From the NCBI GenBank assembly GCA_026126345.1, contig JAHCJH010000014.1:1-36928 (forward strand): a stretch of 36,928 bases of DNA. Reading direction: 5' to 3'. The stretch is from Phycisphaeraceae bacterium. Its GTDB lineage: Bacteria > Planctomycetota > Phycisphaerae > Phycisphaerales > UBA1924. The notes under the pieces are model-generated. The model did not search any database. It saw only the letters and a list, made by a program, of their open reading frames with translations, and was not told the DNA's origin. Within the stretch, counting starts at the first letter, position 1. Each line of letters opens with the position of its first letter. Positions 16,473-25,144 of the stretch are shown piece after piece. The position numbers and the translations under genes were made by a program.

Positions 16473-16546
16473 GCACCGGTAGCTCAGTTGGATAGAGCGG
16501 CGGTCTTCGAAACCGCAGGTCAGAGGTTCGAGTCCTCTCCGGTGTA
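16473..16546 (+). tRNA. tRNA-Arg (anticodon UCG)
   Basis: A complete 74-base cloverleaf. The acceptor stem pairs GCACCGG (16473-16479) with CCGGTGT (16539-16545), with one G-U at the end. The D stem is GCTC/GAGC. The anticodon stem GCGGT/ACCGC carries loop CTTCGAA, giving anticodon TCG (16507-16509), which reads CGA and CGG. The T arm AGAGG/CCTCT has loop TTCGAGT. The discriminator is A, and CCA is not encoded. The D loop AGTTGGATA has the A typical of arginine tRNAs. Confidence 0.95.
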
Positions 16547-16562
16547 TTGGGCGGAAAGAGAA

Positions 16563-16589
16563 CGAGCCGGCCCACGGGCGGCCGGCTCG
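16563..16589. terminator. hairpin between tRNA-Arg and the convergent dockerin gene
   Basis: A perfect 10-bp stem, CGAGCCGGCC (16563-16572) with GGCCGGCTCG (16580-16589), closes a 7-base loop. It lies 16 bases after the tRNA and 27 bases beyond the stop of the minus-strand dockerin gene, so it could end transcription from both sides. There is no T tract, so intrinsic termination is uncertain. Confidence 0.5.
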
Positions 16590-16616
16590 GAAAGGGACGG
16601 AACGCTGGCGCTTGAC

Positions 16617-19600
16617 TCAGCAGCCGCTGAAGAAGGCCTGAACGTAGTAGTCGAAGTCGGACCCGGTGAGGAAGCCGTCAGGCCCGCCCTGGCCGACGTT
16701 GTCCGTGAGGTCGGCGATGTAGTCGCCGGCGGTGTTGCGGGCTTCGGTGAAGAAGGCCTGGATGAACACGTCGAAGTCGGTGCCGGTGACGAAGCCGTCC
16801 GGCCCCGAGTTCAGGTCGCTGGAGCCTTCGGTGGCGATGTCGGCGGCGCAGAGCGCCACGCGGGCCCGGACGCCGGTGGGGGTGTACTCGATGCGCCACT
16901 GCCGCCCGCTGGCCAGTTGCGGCAGGTTCCGTGAGGCGAAGATGCCGGTGCGCGACGAGCCTGACATGAGCGGGAAGATCGCGCCCGGGGGCGGCTGGTA
17001 GGCGGGGGCGAGCTCGAGGCGGATCTCTCCGTTGAGCGAGATGACCTGGCCCGCCTGGATGCGGTCGTACTCGGTCGGACCGGTGCCGCCGATGGTAAAC
17101 ACCGCCACGCTGCTGGGCGTGCACGAGAGCGTGCGATCAAAGTAGAGCGTGCCGAATGTCGGCGTCGGTCCGTCGAGGCCCGGGCGCAAGATGCCCGCAT
17201 TCACCGCGGGCATGTTGAGGATCAGGCCGACGCCCTCGAAGCTGTGGCCCGCGCCGTTGGTCAGTTGCTCGGTCCCGGTGCCGGACCAGTTGAAGCGGGC
17301 TTCGGAGTTGGGCATCACCACCCGTCCGCCGCCCTGGAGGGTCATGGCACCGTTGAGCACCAGTTGGCTGGGGCCCGGTTGTCCGTTGCCGAGGGTGATT
17401 CGGCCGTCGTTGACGATGGTGCCGCGGACGTTGATGGCGTTGTTGGAGGGCACGACCACGCTGGCGTCGGGGGCGATGGCTGTGTTCTGGAACGTCGCGT
17501 TGAAGGTCCAGATGACGCCCGTGCCCTCGGTGCCGAGGGTGCCCGGCCCCGTGAGCAGCGTGTTGCCGGTGATGAACACGACGGACCCGTTGCGGGCGAT
17601 GATCTGGCCGTTGTTGGTGGCGGTGGCGCCGCCGGTGAGCCACAACCGGGCGCCGTTGGCCGCGTCGTAGATGCCCGCGTTGGTGAAGCCGAAGGTGCTG
17701 ACGATCATGGTCAGGTCGCGCGCGGGGTCGTCGGCGCGGATGAGGCCCTGGTTGATGATGTTGATCGCGCCGTTGCCGATGAGCCCGCCGCCCCGGATGA
17801 TGTGCGAAGGTCCGTTGGTCAGTTGCTCGGTGCCGGCGCCGGCCCAGCCGATGACCGGGTTGCTTCCGGCCAGAACGAACTGGCCGGAGCCGGCGAGCGT
17901 GAGGGGTTGGCGGACCAGCATGGTGGCGTTGCCCGCGCCGGCGTCGAGCCGGATAACGCCGTTGTTGGTGATGGTCGAGCGGAGTTCGGAAGTCGCGCCC
18001 AGGCCGATCGCCACCTGCGATCCGACGGGGATGGTCAGGTTGGACAGCAGCACGGCGCCGCCGACGAGATCGACCGAGCCCGAGCCCTCGCTGGCGAGCG
18101 TGCCGCCGGTCAGGTGCAGGTTGCCGCTCAGCAGCACGCGCGAGCCGGTGCGCGCCGTGATCAAGCCGTTGTTCACCGCCGGGGTGCCCTGGGTGGCCCC
18201 GGTGATCTGGAACGTGCCGCCGCCGGTCGCCTGCATGACGCCGTTGTTGGTGAACCCGTAGGTGTTGGCGACGGTGGTCAGCGTATCGCCGGAGATGTCG
18301 GCGCTGAACAGGCCGTTGTTGGTCAGGCCGATGGCCCCGGCGCCGAAGGTGCCGGCGCCGCGGAAGGTGTGTCCGGCGCTGTTGGTCACCTGCTCGGTGC
18401 CGCTGCCGGTCCAGACGACGCGGGCGCCCGCCCCGTTGAGGAACACCTGCCCGCTGCCGCTGAACGTCACCGGCTGGCGGATGGACATCGAGGCAAAGGT
18501 GTTGGGCCCCGGCGCATCAAAGCGGATGACGCCGTCGTTGACGATGCCGCCACGGAGCTCGACGGTGTTGTTGTCGGGCGTCAGGATGAGCGAGCCGGCG
18601 GGGATGGAGACGTTGGAGATCAGCACGGAGCCGCCGTTGACCTCGACGAAGCCCGAGCCTTCGCTGGCGAGGGTGCCGCCGGTCAGGTGCAGGTTGCCGT
18701 TGAGCAGCACGCGGGACCCGGTGCGGGCGACGACGGTGTTGGTGTTGGTCGCGGGGACGGCCTGGGAGGCGCCTGAGATGTTCAGCGTTCCGCCCGAGAT
18801 TCCCTGCATGACGCCGCTGTTGGTGAAGCCGTAGGTGTTGGCGATGACGGTCAGCGACTGCCCCGAGACGTCGGCGCTGTAGAGGCCCTGGTTGATGATG
18901 CCGATGGCCCCGTTGCCGATCAGGCCGAATCCCCGGACGGTGTGGCCGGGCCCGTTGGTGAGCACCTCGGCACCGGTGCCCGTCCATTCGACGCGGGCGT
19001 TGGGGCCGCTGAGCACGAGCTGGCCGTTGCCGGTCAGCGTCAGGGGCGGGCCGATGAGCAGCCGGGCGCTGCCCGGACCGGCGGTTTCGAGCCGGATGGT
19101 GCCGTTGTTGACGTTGGTGTCGCGCAGCAGCAGGTTCGATCCCTCCGGGATCAGCACGGTGCTGCCGGGGCTGATCGCGACGTCCCGGACGACGGGATTC
19201 CCCGAGCCGGGGCGGATGACCCCGGTGCCGGAGGTCTCGAGGACGCCGTTGCGCAGGTCGCAGTTGTCGAGCCGCACCACCGAGTTGTTCTGCGCGCGGA
19301 TCACGCCGCCGGAGTTATCGATGATCCCGGGGAGCGTGGCCGTCGGGTTGTACAGGGACAGCGTGCCGCCGTTGGACGCTCGCGCGGCGCCGAGGTTCCG
19401 ACCCAGGGGCACGCCCAGCACGCGCCCCGGCAGGTCCGCGTCGATCGTTCCCTCATTCCAGAGCGGCGCGTTGGACGACCAGCCGACCGAGCCGGCGATG
19501 GTGTGGCCCGGCAGGTTCGTGATGCGGTCGGCCCCGGTGCCCGTCCAGTTGATGATCGCGGTGTCGGCGTCGAACTCCAGTCGGCCCGAGCCGCTGAAGC

Positions 19601-20123
19601 GCTGGTCGCGCGTGACGTCCAGCAGCGAGCCGCCCGCTCCCGATGCGCGGGTGATGCGGATGAGACCGTTGTTGGCGTGCGTGGCGTTGGCGCCGCTGGT
19701 GAACAGACGCAGCGTCGCGCCGTTGCTGAGCACCAGCGAGCCCCCGATGGACATCGACGGCGCCGCGCCCCAGCTGCCGGAGTTGTACTGGTCGCTGATG
19801 GTCCAGTTGACCGGCTGGTTGACCGACAGGGTGTTGCCGGCGCCGATCTGCAGGAGCCACACGCGAGGGTCGGTGGTGCTGAAGCCGGCGCAGTCGACCG
19901 AGGCGCCGCTGAGGATGCGAGCGATGGCGACCGACCCGCCGTTGAGCGGAACGCCCGTGCCGCCGAGCGTGTCGAGCCAGTTGCCGCCGGTGAAGTACGA
20001 CCCGCCCAGGGCCGGGCCGGTCCACGTGGCGTCCCGCGGCTGCGCCAGGGCGACGGGTGTGAGCAGGCCGCAGGCGGCCAGCAGGGCGGCGGCGGGACGG
20101 AACGACGGGGCGTGACGATCCAT
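16617..20123 (-). CDS. secreted repeat protein with C-terminal GC-type dockerin doublet (1168 aa)
   Basis: Sec signal peptide MDRHAPSF...LTPVALAQ (about 1-28). The body is made of five imperfect modules of about 187 residues rich in Asn, Gly, Thr and beta-type strands (WTGTGAEVLTNGPGHTVRG, NQGLYSADVSG, GFTNSGVMQ, LLNGNLHLTGGTLASEG), as in beta-helix or autotransporter-like surface proteins. A 'GTLYFDRTL...VAVFTIGGTGPTEYDRIQ' region follows, then the C-terminal doublet: ADIATEGSSDL, GPDGFVTGTDFDVFIQAFF, DLTDN, GPDGFLTGSDFDYYVQAFF and terminal SGC. AAGGAGA stands 7 bases before ATG 20123. It is divergent from the sigma factor gene. Probably an exported adhesin or matrix protein held at the surface through the dockerin; function inferred only. 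Confidence 0.88.
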   Translation of the reverse strand: MDRHAPSFRPAAALLAACGLLTPVALAQPRDATWTGPALGGSYFTGGNWLDTLGGTGVPLNGGSVAIARILSGASVDCAGFSTTDPRVWLLQIGAGNTLSVNQPVNWTISDQYNSGSWGAAPSMSIGGSLVLSNGATLRLFTSGANATHANNGLIRITRASGAGGSLLDVTRDQRFSGSGRLEFDADTAIINWTGTGADRITNLPGHTIAGSVGWSSNAPLWNEGTIDADLPGRVLGVPLGRNLGAARASNGGTLSLYNPTATLPGIIDNSGGVIRAQNNSVVRLDNCDLRNGVLETSGTGVIRPGSGNPVVRDVAISPGSTVLIPEGSNLLLRDTNVNNGTIRLETAGPGSARLLIGPPLTLTGNGQLVLSGPNARVEWTGTGAEVLTNGPGHTVRGFGLIGNGAIGIINQGLYSADVSGQSLTVIANTYGFTNSGVMQGISGGTLNISGASQAVPATNTNTVVARTGSRVLLNGNLHLTGGTLASEGSGFVEVNGGSVLISNVSIPAGSLILTPDNNTVELRGGIVNDGVIRFDAPGPNTFASMSIRQPVTFSGSGQVFLNGAGARVVWTGSGTEQVTNSAGHTFRGAGTFGAGAIGLTNNGLFSADISGDTLTTVANTYGFTNNGVMQATGGGTFQITGATQGTPAVNNGLITARTGSRVLLSGNLHLTGGTLASEGSGSVDLVGGAVLLSNLTIPVGSQVAIGLGATSELRSTITNNGVIRLDAGAGNATMLVRQPLTLAGSGQFVLAGSNPVIGWAGAGTEQLTNGPSHIIRGGGLIGNGAINIINQGLIRADDPARDLTMIVSTFGFTNAGIYDAANGARLWLTGGATATNNGQIIARNGSVVFITGNTLLTGPGTLGTEGTGVIWTFNATFQNTAIAPDASVVVPSNNAINVRGTIVNDGRITLGNGQPGPSQLVLNGAMTLQGGGRVVMPNSEARFNWSGTGTEQLTNGAGHSFEGVGLILNMPAVNAGILRPGLDGPTPTFGTLYFDRTLSCTPSSVAVFTIGGTGPTEYDRIQAGQVISLNGEIRLELAPAYQPPPGAIFPLMSGSSRTGIFASRNLPQLASGRQWRIEYTPTGVRARVALCAADIATEGSSDLNSGPDGFVTGTDFDVFIQAFFTEARNTAGDYIADLTDNVGQGGPDGFLTGSDFDYYVQAFFSGC
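17256..19560 (-). repeat. five in-frame tandem modules, period 558-573 bp
   Basis: The LTNGPGH segment recurs at 17256, 17814, 18381, 18954 and 19515 (plus-strand anchor GTTGG or GTTCG). Spacings are 558, 567, 573 and 561 bp, all multiples of three (186-191 residues). The closest copies share a near-identical block at about 18091 and 18664 (GTGCCGCCGGTCAGGTGCAG). This suggests growth by in-frame duplication. Confidence 0.8.
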
Positions 20124-20231
20124 GTGCGACTCTCCTTCAACCAGCGGAGGTGGGGCCCGAACGGAAGCGCCCGGGGCACTCCCAGCCGACGTAGCAGGGG
20201 CACCACGCCGATCTGACGGCCGGAGAGGGTT

Positions 20232-20253
20232 ATTCGCGTGAAATGGCGCGAAT
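20232..20253 (+). promoter_or_regulatory. palindromic operator upstream of the sigma factor gene
   Basis: ATTCGCG (20232-20238), 8-base spacer, CGCGAAT (20247-20253): a perfect 7-bp inverted repeat ending 6 bases before the -10 TATATT, so it covers the -35 region. It lies in the 148-bp gap between the divergent dockerin gene and the sigma gene and could bind a dimeric regulator of either. The protein is unknown. Confidence 0.5.
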
Positions 20254-20259
20254 TCGGGG

Positions 20260-20265
20260 TATATT
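20260..20265 (+). promoter_or_regulatory. -10 element TATATT of the sigma factor gene (leaderless type)
   Basis: TATATT, six bases (CGGCAC), then GTG 20272. No Shine-Dalgarno is present. This supports the GTG start. Confidence 0.6.
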
Positions 20266-20271
20266 CGGCAC

Positions 20272-20862
20272 GTGCTGAGCCAGACCGCCACGCACGTGAC
20301 CCTCCTGGCCCGCGTGAGCTCGGGAGAGGATCCCGCCGCCTGGGCCGAGTTTTGTGCGCGGTACGGGCACCTGATCCGGGCGTTCTGCCGGCGACGCGGG
20401 CTTCAGGAGGCCGACACCGACGACGTGCAGCAGGAGGTGCTGCTGAATCTCAGCCGGTCGATGCCGGGGTTCCGTTACGACCCGACCAAGGGCAGGTTCC
20501 GGTCCTATCTCAAGACGGTGGTCCTGCACGCGATCTTTCGCCGGGCCGGTCAGAAACACGGCCCACCGGCGCTAGAGGTGATCAATGAACGCACGCAGGC
20601 GGCCTCGGCCGACGCCGAGGTTGATGCGCACTGGGAGGCCGAATGGCGGCAGTATCACCTGCGGGCGGCATTGGCGGCGCTGGCGGAGGACTGCTCGGAG
20701 CGGGACCTGACCGCCTTCGAGCGGTACGCGGTGCGCGGCGAGGATCCGGCGCTGGTCGCGTCGGCGCTCGGCCTTTCGATGGACCAGATCTACCAGATCA
20801 AGAGCCGTTTGCTGCGCCGGCTTACCGAGCAGATCGAGCGCCAGGTGGACGAGGAAGGGTGA
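20272..20862 (+). CDS. ECF-like RNA polymerase sigma factor
   Basis: A 196-residue sigma-70-family protein. Region 2 is visible at about 20-95 (AWAEFCARYGHLIRAFCRRRGL, the DTDDVQQEVLLNL core-binding and -10 recognition segment, and FRSYLKTVVLHAIFRR). Region 4 is the helix-turn-helix near the C-terminus (DPALVASALGLSMDQIYQIKSRLLRRLTEQI). The linker holds an extra acidic stretch. It resembles the expanded planctomycete ECF groups that are encoded next to a Ser/Thr kinase, and indeed the kinase gene follows after 13 bases. Known members respond to external signals, but no specific signal can be read here. GTG 20272 is chosen for the -10 hexamer 6 bases upstream. Likely targets include its own promoter or the divergent dockerin gene; this is untested inference. 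Confidence 0.9.
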   Translation: MLSQTATHVTLLARVSSGEDPAAWAEFCARYGHLIRAFCRRRGLQEADTDDVQQEVLLNLSRSMPGFRYDPTKGRFRSYLKTVVLHAIFRRAGQKHGPPALEVINERTQAASADAEVDAHWEAEWRQYHLRAALAALAEDCSERDLTAFERYAVRGEDPALVASALGLSMDQIYQIKSRLLRRLTEQIERQVDEEG

Positions 20863-20875
20863 CGGAGCCCGGATC

Positions 20876-23482
20876 ATGACCATGGGCGCAGCGCAGTGGT
20901 ACCGGAGCGAGTCGGCGCTGCTGGAGGAGTTGCGACGGGCATCGCCGCGCCCGGCCGGACCGCCGGAAGTTCCCGGCTATTCGGACCTCGTGGAGATCCG
21001 GCGCGGCGGGCAGGGCGCGGTGTACAGCGCGGTGCAGCGTTCGACGCGTCGGACCGTCGCGGTGAAGGTGATGCTGGACGCGGCGCCGACAGTCGGGGCG
21101 CGCCGGCGTTTCGAGCGCGAGGTGGACCTGGCGGCATCGCTGCGGCACCCGGGGGTCGTGCGGGTGTACGACGGGGGCACGACGGCCGACGGCCGGCCCT
21201 ACCTGGTGATGGAGCACATCGACGGCCGACCGCTCGACGAGTTCATCGAAGCGAGGGGCTGGCAGGGCCGCGCCGGGGCGCGACCGATCGTCGAACTGTT
21301 CAAGCGCGCCACCGAGGCGGTGCAGTACGCGCACGAGCGCGGCGTGATCCACCGCGATCTCAAGCCGTCGAACATCCTCATCACGGCCGACGGGCAGCCG
21401 CACGTGGTCGACTTCGGGCTTGCCAAGGCGCTCCGCGCCGGCGATTCGGCGGAGATCACCATCAGCGCCACCGGGCAGTTCATGGGCTCGCTGGCGTGGG
21501 CCAGCCCGGAGCAGGCGTCGGGTTCGGCCGCGGGCGCGGACGTGCGCAGCGACGTGTACGCGCTGGGGGTGATGCTGTACCGGGCGTTGACGGGGCGCTA
21601 TCCGTACGACGTGACCGGGCCGATCCGCGCCGTGCTCAACCGCATCGGTGCGCAGCCCCCGGAGCGGCCGAGCCGCGCAGCGCCGTGGATCGACGCGGAC
21701 CTGGAGACCATCCTGCTGACCTGTCTGGCCAAGGAGCCGGCGCGCCGGTACGCCGGCGCCGGCGCGCTCGCCGACGACCTGCGCCGCTGGCTGGGCGGCG
21801 AGCCGATCCTTGCCCGGGCCGACAGCGCCTGGTACCTGGTGCGCTCGGCGGTGCGCCGGCACCGCGGGCCGGTGCTGACGGGGGCGGCGGTGTTCGTGCT
21901 GAGCGTTGTCGCCAGCGTCGTGCTGGGAATCATGTACGCCCGCGCGGCGCGGGCCGAGCGCGAGGCGGTGCGGCAGGGGTTGGAGAAGGGCGCGGCCAAT
22001 CAGTTCCTCCAGGAGGTGCTCGGGGCGGCCAACCCGTCGGCTTCGGGCCGGCAGGTGCGCGTGGTGGACGTGCTGTCGCGCGCCCGCGAGCGCCTGCGCA
22101 CCGACGAGGGCATCGCCGACGAGACACGCTCAGCGCTGCACGAAACACTGGGCGTGACCTACGCCGGCCTGAGCATGCACGCCGAGGCGGCGGCGATGCT
22201 CGAAGCCGCGGCGGCCGAACGGCAGCGACGGTTGGGCCCCGAGCACGCCGACACGCTGGGCGCGCGCGTGCACCTGGCGATGGCGCGCCTGCGCCTCGGC
22301 AACCTCGACGAGGCCGAGTCGATGGCCGGCGCGGTGCTGGAGATCGCCGAGCGGACCTGCGCGCCGGGGCACCCCGTGCGGGCCGGCGCGCTGCACGTGC
22401 TGGGGCTGGTGCGGTACAACCGCGGCAGGCTGGCCGACGCCGAGGCGATGCTCGCCCGGGCCGTGGCCGAAGCCGAGTCGGGGCCATCGGCCGACCGTCG
22501 GCTGGAGATCGTCGGCGACCTGGCGATGGTCTACCGCGCGCAGTCCCGCCTGCCCGAGTCCGAGCGGTTGTACCGCGAGCAGTTGAACAGGGCCGTCGAG
22601 CGTCGGGGAGAGCGCGGCCCCGAGGCGCTGCGGCTGATGAACAACCTGGCGGTGCTGCTGAACCGGCGCGGAGGGTCCGAGGAAGCCGAGCGGCTGTACC
22701 GCCAATGCGAAGCCGCGTCGATCGAGGTGCTGGGCGAAGACTCGGACAACACCATCTCGACGCGGATCAACCTGGCCAAGATGCTGGCGGATCAGCGGCG
22801 GTTCGAGGAGGCCGAGCCGCGGAGCCGGGCCGCGTACGAGCAGTGCGTGCGCGTGCTCGGGCCCGAACACCCTACGACGCTGTCGGCGATGAACAACCTC
22901 TCGAGCCTGCTGGCCGACGCGGGCAAGCTGGACGAGGCCGAGGCGCTGCTGCGCGGGTGCCTGGAGATCCGGTTGCGGACGCTGGGCGAGGAGCACCCGC
23001 GCACGCTGGTGACCATGTCGAACCTCTCGAGCCTGCTGCGCGACCGGGGGCGAGACGGCGAAGCGCTGGAGAACGACGGGCGCGTGCTGGAGATCCGCCG
23101 ACGCACGCTCGGCGAGGACCACCTCGACACGCTGAACACCCTGAACAACATCGGGCTGGCCCTGTTCAAGTTGGGGCGATTCGAGGAGGCGGCCGAGCGG
23201 TTCGCGCGGGCCGCGGCGGGCGTTGACCGCGCAGCGCCGAAGCACTGGACGGCCGGGCAGTACCGGGCGAATCTGGGGAGGGCGTTGCTGAAGGTCGGTC
23301 GGCCGACGGAAGCCGAGAGCCATCTGCGGGCGGCGCACGCGCTGATGACGGCCACGCTGGGCGAGCGCGACGCGCGGACGCGCCAGACCGTCGCGAGCCT
23401 GGCCGAAGCGCTGCGCGCGCTGGGCCGGGCGGACGAAGCCGAGGCGCTGGCGCCGGCCGGGGCCGGCGACAAGCAGCCGTGA
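20876..23482 (+). CDS. membrane Ser/Thr protein kinase with TPR repeats
   Basis: An 868-residue protein. The N-terminal Hanks-type kinase (about 35-310) is complete: Gly loop RRGGQGAVY (42-50), Lys64 in VAVKV, HRDLKPSN (159-166) with catalytic Asp161, DFG at 179-181, SPEQ and SDVYALGVMLY. One membrane helix (about 333-354, VLTGAAVFVLSVVASVVLG) separates it from a C-terminal half of about 500 residues made of tetratricopeptide repeats of the 42-residue kind (LGPEHPTTLSAMNNLSSLLADAGKLDEAEALL and relatives). The kinase side should be cytoplasmic, with the TPRs outside or in the paryphoplasm. The gene follows the sigma factor gene by 13 bases, so kinase and sigma factor probably form one signalling pair. 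ATG 20876 and the nearby ATG 20882 are both possible starts. Confidence 0.92.
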   Translation: MTMGAAQWYRSESALLEELRRASPRPAGPPEVPGYSDLVEIRRGGQGAVYSAVQRSTRRTVAVKVMLDAAPTVGARRRFEREVDLAASLRHPGVVRVYDGGTTADGRPYLVMEHIDGRPLDEFIEARGWQGRAGARPIVELFKRATEAVQYAHERGVIHRDLKPSNILITADGQPHVVDFGLAKALRAGDSAEITISATGQFMGSLAWASPEQASGSAAGADVRSDVYALGVMLYRALTGRYPYDVTGPIRAVLNRIGAQPPERPSRAAPWIDADLETILLTCLAKEPARRYAGAGALADDLRRWLGGEPILARADSAWYLVRSAVRRHRGPVLTGAAVFVLSVVASVVLGIMYARAARAEREAVRQGLEKGAANQFLQEVLGAANPSASGRQVRVVDVLSRARERLRTDEGIADETRSALHETLGVTYAGLSMHAEAAAMLEAAAAERQRRLGPEHADTLGARVHLAMARLRLGNLDEAESMAGAVLEIAERTCAPGHPVRAGALHVLGLVRYNRGRLADAEAMLARAVAEAESGPSADRRLEIVGDLAMVYRAQSRLPESERLYREQLNRAVERRGERGPEALRLMNNLAVLLNRRGGSEEAERLYRQCEAASIEVLGEDSDNTISTRINLAKMLADQRRFEEAEPRSRAAYEQCVRVLGPEHPTTLSAMNNLSSLLADAGKLDEAEALLRGCLEIRLRTLGEEHPRTLVTMSNLSSLLRDRGRDGEALENDGRVLEIRRRTLGEDHLDTLNTLNNIGLALFKLGRFEEAAERFARAAAGVDRAAPKHWTAGQYRANLGRALLKVGRPTEAESHLRAAHALMTATLGERDARTRQTVASLAEALRALGRADEAEALAPAGAGDKQP

Positions 23483-23518
23483 GCCCGCGCGCCGGCCGGA
23501 GATGCCCCGAGCGGCCCC

Positions 23519-23524
23519 TATAGT
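23519..23524 (+). promoter_or_regulatory. -10 element TATAGT of lpd
   Basis: TATAGT lies 35 bases before GTG 23560 and would give a leader of about 28 bases carrying AAAGGG (23548-23553). It is the only clear AT-rich hexamer in the kinase-lpd gap. Confidence 0.5.
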
Positions 23525-23559
23525 CCGCCCCCGATCGGGGCGAATTGAAAGGGCAGACC

Positions 23560-25122
23560 GTGGCAGATGCGAGCAACCACTTCGACGTGATCGTGATCGG
23601 CGGGGGACCGGCGGGCTACGTGGGGGCGATCCGCGCAGCGCAGCTGGGTTTCAGGACGGCGATCGTCGAGCGGGCCAAGCTCGGCGGGGTCTGCCTGAAC
23701 TGGGGGTGCATCCCGTCCAAGGCGCTGCTGGCCAACGCCGAGCTGATGGAGAAGATCCGCCGCCAGGACGACCAGAAGTTCTGGGGCCTGAAGATCAGCG
23801 GCGAGGTGGGCTTCGACTGGGACCGCGTGATCGGCCGTTCGCGCGAGGTAGCGGCGAAGCTGAACAAGGGCGTCGAGTTCCTGATGAAGAAGAACAAGAT
23901 CACGTTCTTCACGGGCAACGCCAAGCTGACCAGGGCGGCGACGGCCGCCAACGGCAACCGCTGCACAGTGGAGGTGCAGGAGTGCCAGGTGCGCGAGGAG
24001 CTGACCAGCGCCCCCGCGACGCCGGGCAAGACGACGCAGACGCTCACGGCCGATTCGGTGATCGTCGCGACGGGGTCGGTGGCGCGCGACCTGCCGTTCG
24101 CGAAGTTTGACGGCGACCGCATCTGGGGCGCCCGCGAGGCGATGTACAACAAGGAACGGCCGAAGAAGCTGGTTGTGGTCGGCGCCGGGGCCATCGGCAT
24201 GGAGTTCGCCTACTTCTACCACTCCATGGGCACCGAGGTGACGGTGGTCGAGATGCTCGACCGCGTGCTGCCGGTGGAGGACCACGACGTCAGCAAGACG
24301 CTCGAGCGCCTGTACACCAAGCACGGCATGAAGTTCCTGCTCGGGCACGCGACCACGGCGGTGGAGAAGACCGCGACCGGCGTCAGGGTGACCGTGGCGC
24401 CCTTCGCCGGCGGCAAGGCCGACGCGGGCAAGGCGCAGACGCTCGAGGCCGACCGCGTGCTGCTGGCCATCGGCGTCAAGGGGCGCACCGACGGCCTGTG
24501 CGACGCGTCGCTCGGGCTGAAGATCGAGAAAGACCACATCGTCACCGACTTCCAGCCCGGGGTGACCACCAACCAGCCGATCGACTACAAGACCAACCTG
24601 CCCGGCGTCTACGCCGTCGGCGACGTGATCGGCCCGCCCTGGCTGGCCCACGTCGCCAGCGAGGAGGCCATGATCTGCGTCGAACGGCTGGCCTGGCGCA
24701 AGGATCCGAAGAAGCACCACGAGCCGATCCCCCTGGATTACACCGTCATCCCCGGCTGCACGTATTGCATCCCCCAGGTCGCCAGCGTCGGCTTCACCGA
24801 GCAGAAACTGATCGCCGACGGGCTGGTCAAGGGCAAGGACTACTCGGTCGGCAGCTTCCCGTTCAGCGCGCTGGGCAAAGCCATCGCCGCGGCCCACACC
24901 GACGGCTTCTGCAAGATCATCCGGGGGCTGCCGCGCGGGGAGATCCTCGGGGCGCACCTGATCGGCGACCAGGCGACCGAGCTGATCGCCGAGTTGAGCC
25001 TGGCCCGCCGGCTGGAGGCGACGACGGAGGAGATCATCGTGACGACGCACGCGCACCCGACCATGCACGAGAGCGTGCGCGAGGCGGCGCTGGCGGCCGA
25101 GGGCCGCGTGATCAACGCCTGA
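23560..25122 (+). CDS. lpdA: dihydrolipoyl dehydrogenase
   Basis: A 520-residue flavoprotein disulfide reductase. It reoxidises dihydrolipoamide in the E2 or H-protein of 2-oxoacid dehydrogenases or the glycine cleavage system, passing electrons to NAD+. Visible features: FAD-binding IVIGGGPAGYVGAIRAAQLG (11-30), redox-active Cys45/Cys50 in GGVCLNWGCIPSK, the NAD-binding VVGAGAIGMEFAYFY, YAVGDVIGPPWLAHVASEEA, and the C-terminal catalytic pair His499/Glu504 in HAHPTMHE. The spacing of the last pair equals that of E. coli Lpd. At 520 residues it is longer than usual (~470), mainly from an insertion near QVREELTSAPATPGKTTQTL. GTG 23560 is preferred over TTG 23545 because AAAGGG lies 6 bases before it. 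No E1 or E2 genes are in the window. Confidence 0.93.
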   Translation: MADASNHFDVIVIGGGPAGYVGAIRAAQLGFRTAIVERAKLGGVCLNWGCIPSKALLANAELMEKIRRQDDQKFWGLKISGEVGFDWDRVIGRSREVAAKLNKGVEFLMKKNKITFFTGNAKLTRAATAANGNRCTVEVQECQVREELTSAPATPGKTTQTLTADSVIVATGSVARDLPFAKFDGDRIWGAREAMYNKERPKKLVVVGAGAIGMEFAYFYHSMGTEVTVVEMLDRVLPVEDHDVSKTLERLYTKHGMKFLLGHATTAVEKTATGVRVTVAPFAGGKADAGKAQTLEADRVLLAIGVKGRTDGLCDASLGLKIEKDHIVTDFQPGVTTNQPIDYKTNLPGVYAVGDVIGPPWLAHVASEEAMICVERLAWRKDPKKHHEPIPLDYTVIPGCTYCIPQVASVGFTEQKLIADGLVKGKDYSVGSFPFSALGKAIAAAHTDGFCKIIRGLPRGEILGAHLIGDQATELIAELSLARRLEATTEEIIVTTHAHPTMHESVREAALAAEGRVINA

Positions 25123-25132
25123 GCGGTTCTGA

Positions 25133-25138
25133 TAGGCT
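25133..25138 (+). promoter_or_regulatory. -10 element TAGGCT of the S10 peptidase gene (leaderless type)
   Basis: TAGGCT, six bases (GGCGGG), then ATG 25145. It lies 10 bases after the lpd stop, so the peptidase gene has its own start. Confidence 0.6.
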
Positions 25139-25144
25139 GGCGGG

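Noticed and set aside
16435-16575. 47-residue N-terminal extension of the permease frame
   Set aside because: It includes RTSDLRFRRPPLYPTELP, the familiar false peptide read from the antisense strand of a tRNA. The real start is ATG 16434.
17256-19560. CRISPR-like or intergenic repeat array
   Set aside because: The repeats are long (558-573 bp), imperfect and in frame within a protein; they are protein modules.
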